Origin: Meghimatium bilineatum
Taxonomy: Eukaryota > Mollusca > Gastropoda > Stylommatophora > Philomycidae
Direction of reading: 5' to 3'
DNA length: 64,000 bases
Assembly (NCBI GenBank): GCA_034231615.1
Contig: CM067322.1
Span: 65,811,349-65,875,348, forward strand
The notes under the pieces are model-generated. The model had not been told where the DNA came from, did no database searches, and saw nothing but the letters and a program-made list of their open reading frames with translations. The position numbers and the translations under genes were made by a program. Shown here one piece after another: positions 42,500 to 53,605 of this stretch. Numbering within the stretch: the stretch's first letter is position 1; each line of letters begins with the position of its first letter.

Positions 42500-43860
42500 A
42501 TCACTGCAGACGACCTCTTGCTGTACAAGCACGGCAGAAACAGAAGAGACATGATTGATGGCGCCCAGAGTAATCTAGAACATTTTTCTCTCTGGTGCAC
42601 TGACTACAAGGCAGTCAGTCATCAATCCCACCAAGGCAAAGATCGTCTGGTTCTCCCTGAACAACAACATGGTCACAGACACAGAACCAGCAGCCACCAG
42701 CATGGGCATCAACATTGACAGGGAGCAGACTATAAAATATATAGACATCACTTTTGATAGAAGTCTATCTTTCGCGTTAATTAGAAAGCTGGGAAAAGTT
42801 AATTAGAAAGCTGGGAAAAGTGTCAGTGCAGTAATAAACATGGCATCTGCATGGATGCCGCAGTGAACCCTTTTTCAGATGATGCAGGCAGTGGTATTAT
42901 CTGTATTAGATTATGGTTCAGGTTTACTTACACTGTCGCAAACACAGGTGAATAGAATGGAGAGAGTTCAAAACGAGGCTATGAGAGCTGTCCTAGGATG
43001 TACAAGAGATACGCCTATCGTGACCAAGAGGTTTCTCCTAGACCTAACAAGCATCAGATCAAGACATGAAATAGCCCAGGTTAAAGAATACTTCACGGTC
43101 GTCAATTACGATACTCACATCTTACACCAATCAATAGGCAACACAAAAGGACGGAGTATCAAGAGAGGAAGGGCTTGGATAGCAGGAGCAGAAGATACCA
43201 TACTCAGAGTTTGTGAGCTGGAGGAATTGGGAAGAGGCTGTGATTGGGTGACATTTGGCAAAGAGAGAAAGTTATTAACAACAGGTGAGATACAGATGGG
43301 AAGAGAGTGCCGGAATTGGGATACCGCCAGAACAGTAGGAATGATACAATAACTCATATTGCAGCACTCGAAGCCACACAATATAATAATTTATACAGAC
43401 GGCTCAGTAACACAAGAAACAAAAAGGTGTGATTGGGGTTTCGTGGTCTACCAAAATGGCAAACAATTAGCTGAGAAGTCAGCTGCGTACCCCCACTACA
43501 ACATCAAGTATGAGAATGAAAATAGAGGCGGTGACAGCAGCTCTCACTTCGCTGGCGATGCAACAACGAACAAACTCAGTGATTCTATCGGACTTGCAAA
43601 GTATGCTGCGCATGATAGAAAAGTGTATGACCAGAACTGAATGGGGCTCTCTTCTCAACAACGCGCAGAACATTACATGGATCTACTGTCCAGGTAATGT
43701 TGTGGTCAGGGGAAACGAAAGAGCTGATGTGTTGGTTGGAAAGCCTTGATGAACAGTACCGAGATAAGAAGAGACAGGATTGAATTGATTAGAGTAGTCA
43801 TGTGATACCCTACGAGAAGAGGAGGAAGAAGTCGAACGAGACAATGTGCAGGGAATGGTA
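42500..43860 (+). mobile_element. family G LINE, RT thumb to RNase H and tail
   Basis: The plus strand begins ADDLLLYKHGRNRRDMIDGA, then an intact 157-codon frame (42879-43352: LSVLDYGSGLLTLSQTQVNR, VQNEAMRAVLGCTRDTPIVT). It continues as RNase H with IIIYTDGSVTQE (first Asp), a frameshift near 43510, MKIEAVTAALTSL (Glu), NSVILSDLQSMLRM (Asp) and WIYCPGNVVVRGNERADVLV (a normally present His replaced by Asn, last Asp kept). The tail NSTEIRRDRIELIR follows. It is better preserved than the inverted copy at 37965-39945 but not functional. Confidence 0.8.
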
Positions 43861-43899
43861 GAAATGGGAGTGACTAGAGGCGATAGGAGAAAGTTCACA

Positions 43900-43985
43900 A
43901 CCTCCAGTTCTAACATGTTTCCTGAAGTTTGTGTACCCAGACTTCCAGTTCTAAACGTTTTCCGAAGTTTGTTTACCAAGAACGC
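43900..43985 (+). repeat. two-copy 42-bp duplication
   Basis: CTTCCAGTTCTAACATG...GAAGTTTGTGTACC is repeated as CTTCCAGTTCTAAACG...GAAGTTTGTTTACC. Confidence 0.75.
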
Positions 43986-44189
43986 ACAGCACGTTTTGTA
44001 CACAAATTTTCTTGTGTACATAAAATTCCAACTCTTCATTCGTATAACCTTTTTCTTGATAGACTTGCTATCACAAATATCGACTAGCCTGTTGATAGAC
44101 AAACTTAACACTTTTTTTCAAAGGACCGGAGACACGATCTTGAAACGGTTGTGATGAGGAGGGTGGGGGCATTAAAAAAAGATTAGGAT

Positions 44190-44340
44190 CTTAGTTTCAG
44201 GTATCCTTTTTACTTGTCAAATAATGTCAAGTCAAGGTACTACTACAGTCATATTACTTGTCAAATAATGTCAAGTCAAGGTACTACTACAATTTGTTAC
44301 TTGTCAAATAATGTCAAGTCAAAGTACTACTACAGCCATA
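44190..44340 (+). repeat. three-copy repeat, about 47-bp period
   Basis: TTACTTGTCAAATAATGTC followed by AAGTCAAGGTACTACTACA occurs three times, with short variable linkers. The following 570 bp to the next exon show no feature. Confidence 0.85.
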
Positions 44341-44913
44341 AAAGGGGGTAGGATTAACCATTTTCTGCACTTTTCTAGATGTCTCTATACCTTCTATTTG
44401 TCACAAGGAACAGATTATCACAATAAATCTTGTTTTGTTTTTTATTTTTCTCACGCTGATGTCTTTAAGAAACGTGATAATGGTTACATAATCTGTTGTA
44501 TACTAGTTTTATTTACATTTAGGCACACATTACTACTTAGACATTTTAAACACTTAAATTCCTAATTTAACTCTTATCTTAGAATTAATATTTAGGTTTA
44601 CATTTGCGTATACGATATACATATCAAGTAGCGAATGTAAAAACTTAATAGAATTAGTAAATATCCAACTAAAGTGAGAAAAAGGTATTCAAACATTGTC
44701 CGCACAAGGAGAACTTCCTGTAAAAGCGCAGTACACACTGAAATAATACCACCTGATTGATCACATGCTACACAGTTATTCTGTTATTTTCTTTTGTGTA
44801 TGCTGTTGAAATCCAAACTCCTCTACCCCTATCTTTACGTACTGAGTGAATATTATTCAACACTTATAGTGCCTTATAAGATAATTGATTGATACATTGT
44901 TTTCTGTTACAAG

Positions 44914-44994
44914 GCAACTGTCCAAGACAAGCACTTCTTCAGTATGGAGGGAAGGATACCAACATTTTTCATCGGTTGCACTCTTACATTCGAG
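44914..44994 (+). CDS. FN3 domain 2, third exon (anosmin-1-like)
   Basis: 81 nt, phase 0 to 0, between TTTTCTGTTACAAG| (a weaker AAG acceptor) and TTCGAG|GTGAGT (strong donor). It encodes ATVQDKHFFSMEGRIPTFFI, then GCTLTFE, which would be strands E-F. CTLTFE plus MRAVS from the next exon reproduces the FN3 strand F pattern. The intron that follows starts with GTGAGTCAAAGGTGATGTTT, which resembles the unit of the minisatellite just downstream. Confidence 0.65.
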
Positions 44995-45029
44995 GTGAGT
45001 CAAAGGTGATGTTTTAGCTAGCATTATAT

Positions 45030-45705
45030 GTTGAGTCAGGTGAGGTTTCTCTCCATTATATGTGAGTCCGGTGAGGTTTCTCTCCATTATATGTGAGAGG
45101 TGAGATTTCTCTCCATAATATGCGAGTCAGGTGAGGTTTCTCTCCATCATATGTGAGTCAGGTGAGGTTTCTCTCCATCATATATGAGAGGTGATGTTTC
45201 TCTCCATCATACGTGAGTCAGGTGAGGTTTCTCTCCATTATATGTGAGAGGTGAGGTTTCTCTCCATCATATGTGAGAGGTGAGGTTTCTCTCCATCATA
45301 TGTGAGTCAGGTGAGGTTTCTCTCCATCATATGTGAGTCAGGTAAGGTTTCTCTCCATCATATGTGAGTCATGTAAGGTTTCTCTCCATCATATGTGAGT
45401 CAGGTGTGGTTTCTCTCCATCATATGTGAGAGGTGAGGTTTCTCTCCATTATATGTGAGAGGTGAGGTTTCTCTCCATTATATGTGAGAGGTGAGGTTTC
45501 TCTCCATTATATGTGAGAGGTGAGGTTTCTCTCCATTATATGTGAGTCAGGTGAGGTTTCTCTCCATCATATGTGAGTCAGGTGTGGTTTCTCTCCATCA
45601 TATGTGAGTCAGGTGTGGTTTCTCTCCATTAGATGTGAGTCAGGTGAGGTTTCTCTCCATCATATGTGAGTCAGGTGAGGTTTCTCTCCATCATATGACA
45701 AAAAG
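45030..45705 (+). repeat. minisatellite, 28-31-bp unit, about 22 copies, donor-like motif in each
   Basis: The unit is TATGTGAGTCAGGTGAGG followed by TTTCTCTCCATCA. About half the copies lack the TCA (TGTGAGAGGTGAGG). Each unit contains GGTGAGG and often TGTGAGTC, both resembling the upstream exon's donor (GAG|GTGAGTCAAAGGTGATG). The array starts about 35 bp after that donor. Confidence 0.95.
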
Positions 45706-46510
45706 TATTATCTTTTGGCGCTGATCTCTCACATCATTCTTGATCTTGGCTGATGCTATTGATAATTTGTCACTTTGAGTATGCGAGATCTTGTGTTGTT
45801 GCTAGCCAATGAAAATGAGGGGAAAGTTAAATATACCAAGATAAGTTACGGTGTTTGGGATAAGCACGCAAAATAGTCATGGAGAAGGGGCTGTTTTCTA
45901 GCTATTGCAGTCAGAATCGATTCAACAGAAAAATTAACCCCCCCCCCCAATTAACTGAGATTTAGTTTGTCAATGAATGATATATACAGATGCCAGCTGA
46001 TCAGCGCATATCACACACAAGCACGCGCACACTTCACGTGCACGCGCACACTTCACGTGCACGTGTGTGTGTGTGTGTGTACGTATGAAGTATTTGGCAG
46101 GGTGAAGAGAGAACCTACCTAAACGATGGAAGGGTTGCACTACTGTACAGTTATGTAGGAAGGTTAATATATATGATTGTACAAGTTGTGAGGGTACATC
46201 TGTTGTCAGTCCCATCCCAATTATTAAGTTGTACGATTCTAGAAATACTCAAGGGACAATAAAAAATAAGAGAAGATTAACTTGACTTCAGACCAAATCC
46301 ATAATGTATTCACCAAATTTTCACATTCAAAATAATCTTCAAAAAATCAGTGGAATTGTAATCCTCACTTATTATCAACTTTATAATTTCAAAACTTTAG
46401 GGGATAGTCTTTGTCGCACCCACACTGAATTTTATCAAACCCACTAAATATGGCTTTCTAGCTATGTGATCAAGCCTTTATGTGACAATACAGGATGCTG
46501 TGCTAATACA
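45706..46510. other. intron sequence; diverged dispersed repeat and a CA/GT palindrome
   Basis: 45715-45870 is distantly similar to 9360-9500 (CTGATG...CACT...GTCAGCCAGTGAA-like). 46012-46085 contains GCACGCGCACACTTCACGTG twice followed by (GT)n, an imperfect palindrome with Z-DNA-prone alternating sequence. A C-run lies at about 45939. No gene is visible. Confidence 0.5.
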
Positions 46511-46520
46511 GATTATCTTC

Positions 46521-46675
46521 TTCTTCTTCAGCGTTCATTCTCAAACTCCCACTGGATCTCTCTTGTAGCAGGACAATGGTCCAACTAGATTTCCAGCAGA
46601 TTGTAGTCCAGAAAATGGAAATCTGTTGTGTCGCAGTTTTATTTGCGCTAATGGCCCGATACATCCGTTTAGTAT
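46521..46675 (-). mobile_element. S1 retroposon, minus copy
   Basis: CTTCTTCTTCTTCAGCG...TTCATTCTCAAACTCCC...TGTCGCAGTTTTATTTGCGC is the reverse of the S1 copy at 13562, with the (GAA)n tail on the left. Confidence 0.8.
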
Positions 46676-46989
46676 ACAGATTATAAGAAAGTATGTTTTA
46701 AAGTAGAAACTAGAGTAGAAAATGACTGTATTATGTCATCGTTGCATTTAGAATGGCTATAGGTTTGGTTATTAAAAATTGCGCCCAAAACAAACACTAG
46801 TATGAAATGGACGAATAATAACTGCTTCTTAAGAAGTAAGAGCTAGTCGCTTGTAATTCGGGGGGATCAATACAATAACTGCTGAGGACTTGATGCTGTT
46901 AGTAAAGGTCGCCCGTTTGTTGAAACAAGCTGAACGGAGAATGGCAATACTGTGGCCTGACACAAATGTATAAAACGCGACACAGGATG

Positions 46990-47165
46990 TCTTGAGAATG
47001 GGGTTGACTGGTCCATCCCAAAATCCATACAGAAAGCGAATTTATCAAACCGAAATGTGCAGGGAAATGGCGCATGTATCGCAGCTAAACCATGATATAA
47101 TGCATTACTCTCTCAAGATAAATCCTGCCAGTAAACAGGAGTTTGAGAATGAACGCAGACGCAAA
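46990..47165 (+). mobile_element. S1-related repeat, diverged
   Basis: ATGGCGCATGTATCGCAGC...CAGGAGTTTGAGAATGAACGC shares the body and end of S1 but lacks the GAA tail. Confidence 0.45.
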
Positions 47166-47439
47166 TCTCATAATAAAGCCCAAAACATGTCAATCGACTT
47201 GGTAATCTCTCAGAATATTCCCAACAAAGAATTTTACCAACATGAATATTGAGATTGTTTTCAATGGGGAGACACTTTAGAAAGTTAATTGACAGCTTCT
47301 TTAATTTGAACAGCATAATTAATAACTTGCATATTCCTCACTGCGTGTTTTCTTGTTAAGGAGTGCAGGGAGGCTGCTGTGTTATTGCCAAGACGTGTAC
47401 AGAAAGAATTTTTCTTATTGTACCTCCGAAAGACAAAAA

Positions 47440-47520
47440 TCCTTATCCCAACCGTGGATTGAACCGTAACCTCAGGCTTCTGAGACCGGCATTCTAGCGA
47501 TACGGCCTCGCGCTTCACTT
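47440..47520 (-). mobile_element. tRNA-like sequence, minus strand (SINE head or tRNA pseudogene)
   Basis: On the minus strand GAGGCCGTATCGCTAGAATG, then GGTCTCAGAAGCCTGAGG and TTACGGTTCAATCCACGG resemble a tRNA with A box, anticodon arm and B box (GGTTCAATCC). The acceptor arms do not pair well, so it is unlikely to be a working tRNA. Confidence 0.45.
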
Positions 47521-47660
47521 TCGGACACATATCTGCATAGTTAATAATATTTTTAAATATAAATATAATATATAAATATAATACATAATTGGCTGTAGAC
47601 ACAAAGAATTCACATTAACCAATAAAAATCACCGGAAAAGTAAAATGAGTTACTTTAGAG

Positions 47661-47876
47661 CAGCGGTTCCCAAACTTTTTTAAAGCCATTGCGATCTTAA
47701 CGTTCAGATTATTTCCGACGGCGCCCTTAATACGAAGCAAAACTAGAGACCTGATAATTTTAAGTATAAATCTTAAATGTAAATAAATTCTATGCTATGC
47801 TATGGGTTGCCGCGGTGTCCCTTGAGACTCTTTGCGGCACTGCCGAGCGCCGCGGCGCACACTTAAGGCACCCGTG
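47661..47876. mobile_element. short hAT-like MITE with 8-bp target-site duplication
   Basis: It starts CAGCGGTTCCCAAAC, a common hAT terminus, and ends GGCACCCGTG. It is flanked on both sides by CTTTAGAG (47653-47660 and 47877-47884). The inverted repeats are imperfect. The right half is GC-rich (GCCGAGCGCCGCGGCGC). No coding capacity. Confidence 0.8.
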
Positions 47877-48199
47877 CTTTAGAGGGCTGTTGTCCGATGT
47901 GCCAGCCAGTCTTGTATTGAAAAGATGTTATGATTCAACTAACTAATAATCATTCGAATTTAAAAAAAAAAAAAACAGCATAATAAGCAAACATAGAAAA
48001 GTACAACCGTTTACCTCCAATGTAACACACTGACAACAAATTAATATGAAAGTTGTAAAGTAACAAAGATATAATTGAGCACAAAATGAATGTGAAAATA
48101 AATGAGTTAGAGAACTCTAAAATAATTATTGAGATGAATTCAAGTCCAATATGGAAATAGGAGAGGACACCAAACGCTAAATGGTTCTACAAGATAAGG

Positions 48200-48700
48200 G
48201 GGGAAAACGCAATTATACCGACACGTACTTAATTAGAAAGACAATAGAATACAACTCATCAACAGGTGCCGTGAAGACTGGCGTAGGCGATCATGGATCT
48301 CTACACTGTATATTTCCAGTATCTCGTTCACGCTCGATGTCCACTATCCACTCTTTGCTATGCTACGATGCAGACTATCTAATATATTTCCACCGTGTCG
48401 TCCTCAATCTCTCTTCCATTTAATCTTACCCGTTGTAGCTATGATCTCCAGTCATCTCTGTCTCATAATGTGTCCACAAAAATAAAGATTGTCTCTTTGA
48501 GATATTATGAAGTACCTCATCATCTCATCGTTAGTCTTTCTAGCTGTCAATTATTCATCATTCTTATACAGAATCACATCTCTGTTTTCTCAAATTTCCT
48601 CATTGTTCTGCTTAATTATTGCTTAAGACTCGTATCCACATGATAGAATCAGTGCTATATATCTCTGAAGAACTCTCTTTCCTACGACTATATTACCATT
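48200..48700 (-). mobile_element. decayed LINE C-terminus (family C)
   Basis: The minus strand reads LQRYIALILSCGYES, then CGHIMRQRxLEIIATTGKIK, WKRDxGRHGGNILDSL and near the end SPTPVFTAPVDE. The order matches family C with heavy decay. The following 720 bp to exon 49420 hold no recognisable element. Confidence 0.55.
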
Positions 48701-49419
48701 ATAAACAATTAGATATCATATAGAAAAAAATACAGAAAATACCTACAATGAACATGAAGGTGGAGAACACGAGTAAACAATACTTACAAATTTTACATTA
48801 CACAGAGCTACATCACATCACCCGAATAACCAACTGGTGAGCACCGGGTTTTTTTTCTGTACAATTGTATGTATTCTGCGCTGAATAAAGCACACATTTA
48901 TACGCACTAATACGCACACACATTCACTCAGGCACGCGCGCACACACATACATATATCAATCATAAATGACTAATGCCTGTGCCATTTCTGCAAGTGACG
49001 TAAGCTGGTATGTATTTCACCAGACACGTATTTAAGTACTCACTATTTTTATTCTCCTCAGGACTGTAGATACGATTTTCATAAAAATGAGGGTGGAGTA
49101 TTTTACTATTTTAAAAAAAAAGATTCTCACTTATTAGTTCATGATTTTTTTAGAGGAAAATTATATTTTCAGAAGCTTCTTTTGGATAACAAATGGTTGG
49201 AGGGGAATGACACTAAATTGTTGTGTATTTTGTAGTGCGAAATATGGTCAATTTTTCTAATAGGAGAAACGGTGAGGAGAAGTTCAACTCCCCCCTTCCC
49301 CCATCCATGCACCCATTACCTACGAACGTGGCTTTAATACATATCTTGATCGCATAGCTATTTGTGGACACATATCTGTTTTTCTAATGTGACATTTGAC
49401 ATTCATTAATGTTTGGCAG

Positions 49420-49486
49420 ATGCGAGCTGTATCACGGTGTAGCAGTACGGCGATAGGACCACCGAGCAACTACACAATTGAACTCA
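49420..49486 (+). CDS. FN3 domain 2, final exon (anosmin-1-like)
   Basis: The acceptor ATTAATGTTTGGCAG| and donor AACTCA|GTGAGT bound 67 nt, phase 0 to 1. It encodes MRAVSRCSSTAIGPPSNYTI then EL. VRAVS...GPPS is the classical end of an FN3 domain (strands F-G). It completes the domain started at 33050. The ATG at its start is internal, not a start codon. Confidence 0.75.
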
Positions 49487-49611
49487 GTGAGTATTCAACA
49501 AAGAATTTTTATGATACCAAGAAAACAATATTGGTGCAATATTTTTAGTATTGTTCTGTGAGATTTGCTGAATGGATGCCTGGATTTATTAATTATATAT
49601 TTTTTTATTAT

Positions 49612-49770
49612 ATAAAGTCCGGCTCTGTGGCGAAGTGGTACAGAGCGCGTCTATCAAGGTACCGAGTTCGATCCCCGCCACAAGCAATTGTGCATCCGGA
49701 CCGTTCAGAAAGCAATAGCAAAGTACTGAACGTACCTATATTGCAAATAAAATCACCAAAACCAACAAAT
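49612..49770 (+). mobile_element. tRNA-derived SINE S5, intact promoter boxes
   Basis: TCTGTGGCGAAGTGGTACAG carries a good A box (TGGCGAAGTGGT) and GGTACCGAGTTCGATCCCCG a good B box (GTTCGATCC). The body GGACCGTTCAGAAAGCAATA and CAAAGTACTGAACGTA matches 14104-14285. An A/AT-rich end follows. Confidence 0.75.
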
Positions 49771-49929
49771 GCTGGGTTGATAGCTACGTCCTGAATAGGA
49801 TATGTTACCAGTTTAATATTGTTCGAACTACTGTTCGATTTTATGAATGGCTTATTCTGTATATAACTATTTTTGTTAGTGGTTTACTCCGTGAAGGGTT
49901 GTTTGTTTTCGTTACTGCTTATTTTATTT

Positions 49930-50290
49930 TTGTAATAGTTTTGGAAAGTGATTCTCAAAATACTTTTGAACAGAATAAAGAAGTCAGAAGAAGTAATTGC
50001 AGAAGAACTAGCTGGTATTAGAGCAAACAGAAGCACTGTAGAGCAAATCTTTAACACCAGAATATTAATTGAAAAACATATTCAGCACCAACTACAATTT
50101 CATTGATTTATAAATGCCGTTGACCTGACATGATAGTCTCTGGCACATACTGAGACAATTTAATTTTGACATCATCATCATAGGTTTTGCTGAATCACCT
50201 TACATAAATGCAAGTAGTGTAGTCTTGTAAAATAATATCATTTGCCAGTTATTTTAAAAAAATGTAGGAGTCGGCAGGATGCATGTCTTC
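49930..50290 (+). mobile_element. RTE-like LINE fragment (family F), plus strand
   Basis: The plus strand in several frames reads LLNRIKKSEEVIAEELAGIR, ANRSTVEQIFNTRILIEKHI, then LAHTETI and FFKNVGVGRMH (a damaged GVRQGCM). It corresponds to 60275-59865 of the inverted copy. Confidence 0.65.
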
Positions 50291-50299
50291 AGTACTTTT

Positions 50300-50400
50300 T
50301 GAGATATACATATCTATCTATATATCTATCTATATATCTATCTATATATCTATCTATATATCTATCTATATATCTATCTATATATCTATCTATCTATTCG
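50300..50400. repeat. (TATC/TATA) microsatellite
   Basis: TATCTATCTATA is repeated about eight times between two LINE pieces of opposite orientation. Confidence 0.95.
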
Positions 50401-50813
50401 CTAAACCCTTTGTTGCCTTTCAGCGTCAGGGATAGAAGAGATTTCTGGAGATGACCTACTTGTATGGGTTTGATATATTGATCTTATTGGGGAGTTTTTC
50501 GCCTCTTTTATTTCGTTGGTCCATCGTTTCGTGGTCGGCCTCTAGGTCACCATCACTGTATCTGTGTAGCATAGCTTGCTGTGGTATGCTGTCTGATGGT
50601 AGTCTGCTGATGTGTGCAAACCATTTTATCTGTTGTCTCTTAATATATTCCAAGATTGGAATGGTACCGGCTCTTTGTCTAATGTCCTCATTTCTCACTC
50701 TGTCTCTTAGCGATATTCCTAGAATTCTGCGCAAGCATGCCATTTCAGCTGTCACAAGTTTACGTTTATCTTGTGCTGTCATTGTCCATGTTTGGCTTTG
50801 GTAACACAGCGTT
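50401..50813 (-). mobile_element. family A LINE, 3' segment (part 1 of 3)
   Basis: The minus strand reads TLCYQSQTWTMTAQDKRKLV, AEMACLRRILGISLRDRVRN, IEYIKRQ-like WFAHISRLPSDS and a tail. It is the C-terminal part of the LINE whose middle lies at 51543-52508, separated by a family C insertion. Confidence 0.8.
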
Positions 50814-51542
50814 TTTAATTAATGTAGAGTCACAGAAAGTAAAGAGAAAGGCCTCTTCCTAAATATCAATAAAACAGAAGTAATGGTTATTTCAAAGAAA
50901 CAAAATAACACACCATGCAAGATCAAAGTGAATGATATAGAATTAAAACAGGTCCACCAATTCAAATATTTAGGTACAATGATTACAGCAGATGGAAGAA
51001 GTTCAACAGAAATAAGAGGCAGAATAGGACATGCAAAAACAACATTCAGAAAAATGAAGAATATACTGTGTAATATGACCTTGTCATTAGAGGTGAGAGA
51101 GTTCTGCAGTGCTATATAACCCCTATACTAACATATGGGTGCGAGTCTTGGACAATAAACAAACTGGAAAGTGGGAAATTAGAGGCAACAGAGATGTGGT
51201 TCTACAGAAGAATTCTGAGAATACCATGGACTGCCAGAAAAACGAATGTAGAGGTGTTGAAAGAGTCAAATGCGTAACGGACCATGATCAACAATATAAG
51301 AAAAAGGCAATCTTCTTTTTTTGGCCACTTTGTGAGACAGACAGGTTTAAAGAACATAATCACAACAGGCAAAATTTAAGGCAACAGAGACAGAGGGCGA
51401 CAACGTGAGAAAATATTAGTTTGACAACCTGGCACGGCAAGGAAACAACAACGACCTTGATACATAATACTGTGGACAGAGAGCTATGGAGAGCCATGAC
51501 CGCCTACGCCACCCTGCATGGCACCTGATGATGATGATGATG
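50814..51542 (+). mobile_element. family C LINE nested in the family A LINE, 11-bp TSD
   Basis: AACACAGCGTT (50803-50813) and AACACAGTGTT (51543-51553) flank the insert. The plus strand reads KEKGLFLNINKTEVMVISKK, HQFKYLGTMITADGRSSTEI and MKNILCNMTLSLEVREFCSA, then frameshifted C-terminal pieces, ending in a (GAT)n tail. The duplicated 11 bp repeat the host LINE's codons for TLC on both sides, which confirms the insertion. Confidence 0.9.
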
Positions 51543-52508
51543 AACACAGTGTTGGTATAATAATTGTTTTGATTAGTGTTATTTTGGTGTTTAAATCTAC
51601 ATTTTTGTTTCTGAAGATTAGTGTATTTTGCCCTATGGCTTGGTATGCTTTATTACATCTATTGTGTATTTCTATGCTGCTCCTGCCGTCTGTTGTTATA
51701 TTGCTTCCTAGGTATGTGAATTCTGTCGCTTGTTTAAGTCTGTTGTTTCCAATATATATGTTGGTGTTTATTTCTGTTCTTCCTATCTTCATTACTTCGG
51801 TCTTCTCTATATTTATCTTCATGTTAAAAGTTTGGCATGTTTGGTGTAATCGTTCTATTCGTCTTTGTAGTTGCTCTTCTGATGATTCTACTAGTACGTG
51901 GTCGTCTGCAAATAGCAATTCGTTTAAGCTATCCTTCAAATTGTTTTCTTCCGTTGTCTTTACTACTTTGAAAATGTGATCTATGTATGTTATTAACAAT
52001 ATGCGGTACAATATGATAGTACACATCCCTGTCTCACTCCCGAGTGAATTTGGAAATTATTCGATGTAACAGTGCTCGTTCTTACTGCGCATTGACTATT
52101 GTCGTATATGCTCTGATATATGTTTATCAGATGTTGAGGAACTCCATATATCTGTGGTGTTATCCATAGTTGCGCTCTATCCACTCTGTCGAAAGATTTC
52201 TCTTGATCCACGAAAGCCAGATATAAGTCTTGGTTATGTTCTATTGCTCTTTCTGAAAGTTATTTGAGGGCGAAGATTGCGTCTGTACAGCTTTTATTTT
52301 TCCAAAAGCCTAATTGTGTGTTGTTGAGCTGTGGTTCTATATATGCGCGCATCCTTCTCTTTAAAATCTTGCTAAATATTTTTCCTATGTGGCTTAAGAG
52401 TGATATACCTCTATACTTTGTGCAGTCCCTCTTACTGCCTTTTTTCTTCCAGATGGGAACAATCCTGCTATATTCCACTCCTGTGGTGTATTTTGTATCG
52501 TCCATATC
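51543..52508 (-). mobile_element. family A LINE, middle segment (part 2 of 3): reverse transcriptase
   Basis: The minus strand reads KYRGISLLSHIGKIFSKILK, NTQLGFWKNKSCTDAIFALK, then MDQEKSFDRVDRAQLW (motif A), HSGVRQGCVLS (motif B), NELLFADDHVLVESSEEQLQ (FADD), MKINIEKTEVMKIGRT and ATEFTYLGSNITTDGRSSIE. Palm motifs are present but split by a few frameshifts. It ends at the nested family C element. Confidence 0.85.
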
Positions 52509-52520
52509 ACATTGAACAGT

Positions 52521-53593
52521 GGGGTGCAAAGGGAAAGCATTGATCTTGGTGGACCTAGGGTTAACAGATAACCAAGATTCCAAAATTGCCTCCTCGTGGC
52601 TCGCCCTGGTAACAGAAATACAGCGGCTCGTGCTGATTCTGGCTAAACTTTTTGGAGTCGTGTCCGTGAATGTGGAGGTAACAGATGGAAAGAGATTTTA
52701 CTGCAAAAAGACAGGCAATATCCCCGACACCTCTGTGCCAACACATGTAGCAACACTGTCGACACACAGTGAAGATAGTAAGTTCGGTAGAAGCATTGGA
52801 GAGATGGCCAATGTAGTCGTTACGAAGCATGCAGATGTCCCAATAAAAATAAAAGCACAATGAGTACACTGAGAAAGATGCACAGCGCTAGAGGGCAGCG
52901 TCATGTGCAGAGAGCACGGTAAACGGTTCCATGAAATCGGAACTAAAACGTTGTTTGCTCAAGACATGCTTCTAGTTACCGGTGATCCCAGCCTGGGTCC
53001 AACTCTACTGTCGAGTTTTTCCTATACCGGAAGCATGCTCGCGAAGAGAAAAAGTTCAGTACCCGATGGGCACAGGCATAGCAATCCGAGGTGACAAGCA
53101 CTGTTCAGCTCTAGAACAAAACGCAAGTCCCTAACACTTTCTAAATATGTGCATAGATTCAGATTTGGACAAGGGACTCACGACGTTGGTGAGCAACGCT
53201 TCGGCTAAGAGGGCGAACGAGCCCGAGCCCAACTCTTCTGTCAAGTTCTTCCTAATCCGGAACCAGGCTTGAGGACAAGAAAAGGTTCAGTACCCGATGA
53301 GCACGGGCGCAATACGTCTAATTACACGAGGCAAGTTCACTGGCTGCGGAACGCCTCGTGCAAGACAGACGTGAAGTACAAACCGTTTCGGCACAGAGTC
53401 AGTATGGATTCGCTGCCTGGCGACAGATATGAAGGCTGTCACAGGCTAGGGTAGCCCACCATAATTGTCAAGGCATGCCGAAATCGGATGTGCTAGGCCT
53501 ACAAGGCGCATAAAGGTGGCCCAACGTAATCAGGTTCCCGGTGGTTATCGCACGGATATCCGTGCTGGTTACAATGGAGCGAACGCAAAACAA
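52521..53593 (+). mobile_element. 1.1-kb retroposon, copy B (plus orientation)
   Basis: ACATTGAACAGT at 52509-52520 and 53594-53605 flanks a 1073-bp insert that starts GGGGTGCAAAGGG and ends GGAGCGAACGCAAAACAA. It splits the family A LINE just ahead of its reverse transcriptase. The first frame (52519-52863) encodes about 114 residues (TDGKRFYCKKTGNIPDTSV, GRSIGEMANVVVTKHADVPI) that match no domain I know. Later frames show the repeated block GPTLLSS...KRKSSVPDG and RTRKGSVPDEHG, as in copy A. Identical outer ends in two independent insertions suggest a defined unit, not random truncation. Confidence 0.85.
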
Positions 53594-53605
53594 ACATTGA
53601 ACAGT

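Noticed and set aside
47440..47520. Functional tRNA gene on the minus strand
   Set aside because: A and B boxes are visible but acceptor-stem pairing is poor and there is no clear terminator run; a SINE head or pseudogene is more likely.
49420..49422. ATG as a translation start
   Set aside because: It is the first codon of an internal exon that continues an FN3 domain from the preceding exon in phase.
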